A stretch of 64,000 bases of DNA from Cinnamomum chago (lineage: Eukaryota; Streptophyta; Magnoliopsida; Laurales; Lauraceae). The DNA is taken from NCBI GenBank assembly GCA_038049695.1, contig CP142454.1:88930501-88994500 (forward strand). The letters are read 5' to 3'. Of this stretch, positions 57,895 to 64,000 are shown in pieces; within the stretch, counting starts at the first letter, position 1, and each line of letters starts with the position of its first letter. Made by a program: the position numbers and the translations under genes. Below the pieces are notes generated by a model. It was not told the DNA's origin. It did no database searches and saw only the letters and a program-made list of their open reading frames with translations.

Positions 57895-60255
57895 TTATGA
57901 GATATTAATTAATCAAAAAATAAATATAAAACAAACAAATATGAAAATAAATATAACACAAACAAATATACCAGTTATTACGGTTCCAAGCATAGCCCAG
58001 CCCGACATTTATACAAAGTAATTATTACTTTTTATATAAATGAGTATGAAACTTCAAGTCTTATGTAAATTAATATTTGCAAAATTGCATGTGGCACCGT
58101 CTTTAGGAATTAGAATATGAGGCCCCACTTTAAAAAAAGATTATTGTATGTGGAGCCCATATGTATAAATCACTATCAAGGATCCACTTTTAAAAATAAA
58201 AAACATTAAGGGTTTTCTAACCATAATAGATATATTAAAATTCTAAATCCACCTAAAGCAGACTTCATTTTAACTTGGTTGGATAGAGTTATTGAGCAAA
58301 GTAGATTTTTTTAATCTGGACTCTTTAATCACCTATCCATAATAGATATATATATTAAAATTTGAATTCACATAAAGAAGTTTAACAAAAGTGGACTCTG
58401 AATTGATTGATAGAGCTTAATTATCTCTTGAAATTGATTTGAGATCCAATTTGTCACATTGATTTGAAATTAGAGTACAATTTTGCAATCGATTGCGAAA
58501 TCAAGCTCCAATTTAGAAATTGATGCCTAGCAAAGCGCCCCCGAGCTTAGCACGGGCAATGTAATTCATAACATTAAATATACCATAAGAGTTTTGAAAA
58601 AGCTGAAAAAATTTTAGTGCACCTATAAATTTTCAACCTACAAAAAAGATCATCAATATGATTCAGATAATCATTAGTTGTATCAATTGTATAGCCTGAG
58701 AATGGAAAACTTAGTGATATTCATCCGATTTAACGTAATTCGATTGCATCTAGTATATACTAATTGATTTATTTAAATGTTACAAAACCAAAATTGATTT
58801 TGCAATCAATGGATATTGGTTTATCATATTTAAGGAGTTTAATTTCTGCTTATCTTTTCCTTGAAATGAACTTTTAAGCCTTGTAGTTACAATTCTAGGC
58901 TATGATTTAACACATGTTTATGGAATTCTTGCAATCTTAATTCCTAACCCTTTTTTTTTGTAGGAAAATCATGTCTGCATGAGAGCATTGTGGTTCCTTG
59001 GCCTTAGATATAAAATAACGCCTCTTCTTTACTATTGCTTGATATATTCCTCATATTCTTCAAACCAGTGGTGTTGTTGATTCATTGCCAAAGATATACT
59101 AGTAAATTTAGAAACTATAGGTTTTATTCAAGAAAGAGAGACTTAGATTTAAAAAGTTGTCGCATAGAAAAAGGAGCTTGAAAATAATTGTCAACTGGCA
59201 AAAAGAGTTGAGAGATTCAAAACTCCATAAAAAATAATTAATTCAAATCTATTCAGGACTTTTAGAAAAAACATTATAGGAGAGCAAATTTCAGTCTCTA
59301 CCAGATTCATTTCTGTGTAACACACATCTTTGTTTGATTCAACTCACCGATATCATATCCCTGCATCATAGTGAGGCAAGATTTGAAATTGCACATGTGA
59401 AAAGGCAAGATTTTTTCCGAAATCTACATCATATAGAGGATTGAAGGATCCTACCTTGTTGATTTTTTTAAGTAAGAAGTGTGATTCACAATCCAATGAT
59501 CAAGTCAGTCATTGCAGCCCTCTCCTCCAATGACCAAGGTACAAAAATCAAACATGGAGATCCCCACAAGTTCAATGAAGTTACAAATAGAATTACTGCT
59601 AACGGGTAAAAAAGAGCTATAGGGATCCAAATAGGCAGTACTTCATGTAAATTTCATCAAAACTAAAACATAAACTACATGTTGCTCTCAAGTAAAGTGG
59701 GCCCACATTGGTAGAGAAATCTGAACCCTAGAAATGATAATAAAGAGGAGTGGAAGAGGAAAAGAAGGGCCTGATTAGATCGGCTGTTGTAATCTTTCTC
59801 GTAGAAGGGCAACTATAATCTTATCTCTACAAATTTTTCTCTATGATTTGCATTAGAGGAAGATTCGAAAGAAATCGCAGGATTACATATCTACACACAT
59901 ACATTGAAATGAATAGGAGAGAGAAATTTGGGTTACTTGTTGCAAACTTACAGTACCTACAATATGAAGAGATGAAGGAGAGGAGTCATGGGTTTGGGGA
60001 AAACGTTACAATGGAATGGAAGAGGAGTTGGTAAGAGGGACGTGCAATAACTTAACTTAAAAGAAGAGGTCAAATTCAAATTTCCAATAGTCAAAATCAA
60101 ATAGGAATCAATCACTGATTTGTTCAATTGAGTTCACTTCGCTTCATATATATATATATATATAATTGGAGATAACACATCCACTCCCGGTTTATATTCC
60201 AAGTGGTGCTATTCCTCATTAACTAATTTTAAGTTTTTGTTGATAACTATTAACA
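57895..60255. other. AT-rich intergenic DNA, nothing recognised
   Basis: No gene or transposon end is recognised. Open frames are short. Confidence 0.4.
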
Positions 60256-60257
60256 AA

Positions 60258-60372
60258 AAGATCCTCTATGGTGTAGTGGTAGGGTCACTCTTTCGAAAAT
60301 ACACGGGTCAGGTTATATCCAAAAGGTGTGCTTTATCTCTGGCCCGACCTAATTTATCTCGACCCGACCCGT
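60258..60372 (+). mobile_element. Possible tRNA-derived SINE
   Basis: The head TCCTCTATGGTGTAGTGGTA resembles the 5' part of tRNAs such as tRNA-Asp or tRNA-Glu (A box). The B box is poor (CGGGTCAGGTTATATCC). No A-tail is visible. Confidence 0.4.
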
Positions 60373-62200
60373 TTGCTAGGGTCAAACTAAATTAAATTGG
60401 TAAATTGGATGAGTCAAGATCAATTGGAGCGAATTGGAACTGATTTCAATTTGAAACCACTTCTCTTCATATATAATAACTAGAAAAATAGGCCCAAAAA
60501 TAAAAATATATTTAATTTGGGACGATTTTTGAAATGCTGATCAATGATAATAAAAAAGTCTAAACCAAAAAATACCATCATTAATTTGAAATATTAAAAT
60601 TTAAAATATTTTAAACTTTGAGTTACTTTTGGATGTAAGATAAGATGAGGTTTAAGTGAGAGAATAAAAAAATGGATCTTTGTTAGAGAAATTTTAGGAA
60701 AAATATTAATATAACCATAAAAAATTCCCTAAAATTTCTCTATGAACTCAAAATCAGTTATATTAGAATTAAAATTGAAACTGAGCTCCAATTTCATAAA
60801 CAACTGCAAAATCAGGGTCATCAATTAAATCCTTTCGTGGTGAGGGGATGCTAGAACATAATCGTAGCCCATAGCAAAACATGCTCGGACTTAGCATGGG
60901 CAATATAACTTATATACTAAAAGATTATAAGAAGTTTATAATAATAATAAAAAAAAATTATCTAGATTATATTGAGATGGAAAAATGCAATCAAAATCAC
61001 TCCTTATAACGATAAAAAAAAGTTATATAAAATTGGTTAATTTTAAAAAGGAGAAATTTAATTTGTTCAACATTAGTTGCAAATTCACTTTAACGTACTT
61101 TTGAAAAGTAAACTAAAATATAATAAAATAGGAAAAATTTTAGAGAGAAAATTCATGCATTTTGTTTTGAAACTAAATCAATCATATCAGAGATAAGGAT
61201 TGAGTATTTAAATTTAAATTTTTAAAAGAGTCCAAGTCTATGAGACTTTGCATGGATGAATTAAGAAAGAATTACATTCTTATGAATGAAAGCTTATTAT
61301 TTGGCAAAAAAAAAAAAAAAAAGGTGAAGAGATCATCGCAAGCCTTCTAACTTTGAGAGATTGTCAATGGGCACCCACCATTGTGGCAATTCAAATAGGT
61401 CAAATTAATTGTAACAACGATAGAGTCCTAGAGATGTGAGGTCATAAGAACCAATGCACCATAATCTTTTCTCAAGAGATGCGTACATACCTGCCAAGAT
61501 TTAAAACCACGGATCAAAATAGAAGCTTCAAAAGAATAACATGGGGTCCACATTAGATGCTCAATTGGTGTGGATCTCTTCTACATAAATAACCTACAAA
61601 GATGTATTGTTTTATTTATTGCCCTCTACAAGGATTTTATGCATCGGATGATATAGGGATCAAAATTAATTGAAATTGGTTGCAAAAAGAGTCGCATTAT
61701 AGTCAGTCCTTTTTTTATTGACTTTTGAATGGATAAAAAATCATATGGAGATAGCAATCGACTGATAAAATAATATCAAAGAATCGAAAAAAAATAAAAG
61801 TAAAAAAACTATTGAAAAGGAGAAAAGAATAAAAATATAGACTCACATACTCGTGAAACAATGATTTGACGTGAGAGAGGGGAAGGAAGTGAGAATAGAA
61901 TAAATGGAAAGAGAGAAGATTGTGGAAAAGATATGATGAATAAAAAATAGAGATAATTAGCGAAAGGTCCCTAGAATTGAATCTATCCAGCCTCCAGTCC
62001 AGACAAATTCTTTTTTAAGGGCTCTGGTCCAAGCAGCTAGACTGTTTGCAGCTAGAGGTCCCTGGATACAATTTTCATGACCGATTTGCCATTTTCAACT
62101 GTTTAGGCATAAAATTTTCAATTTTAAATTTTCAAATCTTTCATTCTCCCTCTCTCAAATCTATCCTACCAAAGGAACCACTTATCTGCTCTGTACCCTT
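60373..62200. other. AT-rich intergenic DNA, nothing recognised
   Basis: An A-run is near 61305-61322. No gene is seen. Confidence 0.4.
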
Positions 62201-62209
62201 GTTTGGTCG

Positions 62210-63020
62210 TTGCTGAAGAAGACGACTGACCCTGCTCAATTGACGGAGATTACACGATCAGTGATTCTGTTTTGCAAAACAGAATCACGGCTGGGCATGT
62301 TCAATCGCCACCATCCTTTCATCGTCGAGGAAGACCGAAGTCGCCGCATCATTGCCAGTTTCTCTTTGTCGTCATCATCGCCTTGCCAGTTCGGCTGCCC
62401 GCACATCGTCGCCGCGGAAGACAACAGCTGAAGGGGGGACATCGCCTGTTGCATATCGTCGAGGAAGACCGGAGCCGCTGCATCACTGCCGATTTCTCTT
62501 CGTCATCTTCGTCACCTTGCCAGTCTGGCCGCCCGCCCATCGTCGCCGCGGAAGACAACAGCAGACGACTGGGCCTGTTCAATTGACGGAGATTGCACGA
62601 TCAATGATTCTATTTCGCAAAATAGAATCACGGCTAGGCATGTTCAATAGCTACCGTCCTTTCACCGTCGAGGAAGACCGGAGCCGCCACATCACTGCCA
62701 GTTTCTCTTTGTCACCGTCGTCGCCTTGCCAGTCCGGTCGGCCGCCCATCTTTGCCGCAGAAGACAACAGTAGAAGGGGGGACATCGCCTGTTGTAGATT
62801 GTCGAAGAAGACCGAAGCCGCCACATCACTGCTGGTTTCTCTTCGTCATCATCGTCGTCTTGCCAGTCCGCCCGCCTGCCCATCGTCGTCGCGGAAGACA
62901 ACAACAGAAAGGGGGGCATCGCCTGTTGCAGGCGTTGGGAGGAAGAAGACGACGACCTAGTTGGGTCTCTTCCGGGCCCCAAGTCTCGAGTCGGTTTAGA
63001 TCAGGTTCTACCTGAATCAC
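62210..63020. repeat. GC-rich tandem array (about 344-bp period, with ~150-bp sub-units)
   Basis: Sub-units contain CGTCGAGGAAGACCGGAGCC, CACTGCCAGTTTCTCTTCGT, CACCTTGCCAGTCCGGCCGC and CGCGGAAGACAACAGCAG. A larger unit starting CTCAATTGACGGAGATT(A/G)CA recurs 344 bases later, each time with a palindrome. Several frames on both strands stay open, and I do not treat these as genes. Confidence 0.85.
62261..62288. repeat. Perfect 28-bp palindrome
   Basis: Arms GTGATTCTGTTTTG/CAAAACAGAATCAC meet without a spacer. A second, imperfect version lies at 62605-62630. Confidence 0.92.
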
Positions 63021-63159
63021 CTTGCGAAAGCCCAAAACCCAGAAACATTAATGATTGAAGTTTGTTTTGACAATATTTTAGCGATCTAGAGTTCAATTTG
63101 AGATCCAAACGTAGTCGACGGTGCTGCGCCAATTCCAGAGAAGGAAGGCAAGAGGGTTG

Positions 63160-63940
63160 TTATATTGTTTTTGACAAAACTATATGAGTTTTATGAAATT
63201 TAGCTGAGTTTTTTGTGAAATTTATCTAAGTTTTTTGTCAAATTTATGAGTTTCTGTCAAATTTATCTGAGTTTTTTTATTTTTTTTCAAATTTATCTGA
63301 GTTTTGCTCAAATTTATCTGAATTCTGAAAAAAAATTCTCTGGGTTCTGGACAAATCTATCTGAGTTTCTAGCTAATTTATCTGAGTTATGGACAAATCT
63401 AACTGAGTTTTTGGCAAATTTATTTGAGTTTTTATTTATGTCTTTTGAAATTTATTTACATTTTTTTAATTTATTTAGATCTTTTGAAATTTATTTATAT
63501 TTTTTTAAAATATATTTGGATCTTTTGAAATTTATTTGTGTCTTTTTAATTTGATTTTCATCTTTTGAAATTTATTTATATTTTTTGAAATTTATTTGGA
63601 TCTTTTAAAATTTATTTGCGTCTTTTTAAATTTATTCTCATCTTTTGAAATTTATTTATTTTAGATGTATTAGCGCTTTTTTTAATTTTCTCTTTATTTT
63701 TTTTAAAATTTATTTGTATTCTTTTGAATTTATTTGTATTTTTTGAAATTTGTTTGTGTTTTTTAGAATTTATTTCCCTTTTTTAATTTTATTTTTGTCT
63801 TTTAAAATTTATTTTCGTCTTCTGAAATTTATTTACATTTTTTTAATTTTATTTGGATCTTTTGAAATTTATTTAAATTTTTTGGAATTTATTTGGATCT
63901 TTTGAAATTTATTTGGATCTTTTTAAGTTTATTTGGCTAA
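63160..63940. repeat. T-rich minisatellite (units of about 20-35 bp)
   Basis: The first part is built on TTATCTGAGTTTTTTGTCAAA, and from about 63440 on GGATCTTTTGAAATTTATTT. Units are imperfect. The array nearly reaches the window edge. Confidence 0.85.
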
Positions 63941-64000
63941 TTGAATGGTAGTTGACCATTATTAATGGCATATCCCACTAATCGTGGGATATGATTTTGT

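Noticed and set aside
62352-62960. 202-codon open frame as a gene
   Set aside because: It is spread over tandem ~150-bp units with equally long frames on the other strand, and no domain is recognised.
63246-63554. 102-codon Phe/Leu-rich frame resembling a membrane protein
   Set aside because: It is a direct product of the T-rich minisatellite.

Overview
The window is nuclear DNA of a flowering plant with a repeat-rich genome. The evidence is host genes with spliceosomal introns (a RABA-type Rab GTPase and an RHG1A-like RING E3 ligase), plant-type Ty3/gypsy elements (Tat lineage), CACTA DNA transposons, L1 and RTE LINEs, and tRNA-derived SINEs. I cannot name the species. Only two host genes are supported. 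Nearly everything else is mobile DNA, often nested, and most of it is decayed.

Left part (1-14.8 kb). The last coding exon of a RABA/Rab11-like GTPase runs off the left edge (92-524). A 12.07-kb CACTA element follows at 2698-14770. It has matching termini (CACTACAACA...), a 3-bp duplication (AAT) and subterminal arrays built on CGTCGGTAAA. No transposase is visible in it. It carries pieces of unrelated host genes with their splice sites: a polygalacturonase exon, a catalase exon with a premature stop, and several exon-like pieces I could not identify. A 2.2-kb solo LTR with target duplication CCTCT is nested inside it.

Middle (15.1-29.9 kb). A gypsy-type LTR element (15150-29904) keeps LTRs and a broken gag, but a 60-bp minisatellite stands where pol should be. 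A second, minus-strand Tat-lineage element (18143-28461, target duplication CATGC) has jumped into that minisatellite. The inner element has a decayed pol with two RNase H domains and an integrase, two LTRs that each lost a different part, tandem arrays in its 3' untranslated region, and a five-exon reading frame on the opposite strand whose introns are all phase 1.

Right part (30.7-64 kb). A complete five-exon RHG1A-like RING-H2 ubiquitin ligase gene lies on the minus strand (30695-34600), with an antisense RTE LINE end in one intron. Beyond it are an L1 3' end, a 3.35-kb 3' LTR of another gypsy element with part of its interior (about 36.4-41.46 kb), a three-copy inverted SINE cluster, a tiny L1 tail with 18-bp target duplications, an L1 RNase H remnant, a promoter-like region near 48.3 kb, several tandem arrays, and the right end of a second CACTA element (ending at 57894). 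That element carries a transposase-type remnant and a MOB1 exon. The last kilobases hold a GC-rich array containing a perfect 28-bp palindrome and a T-rich minisatellite.
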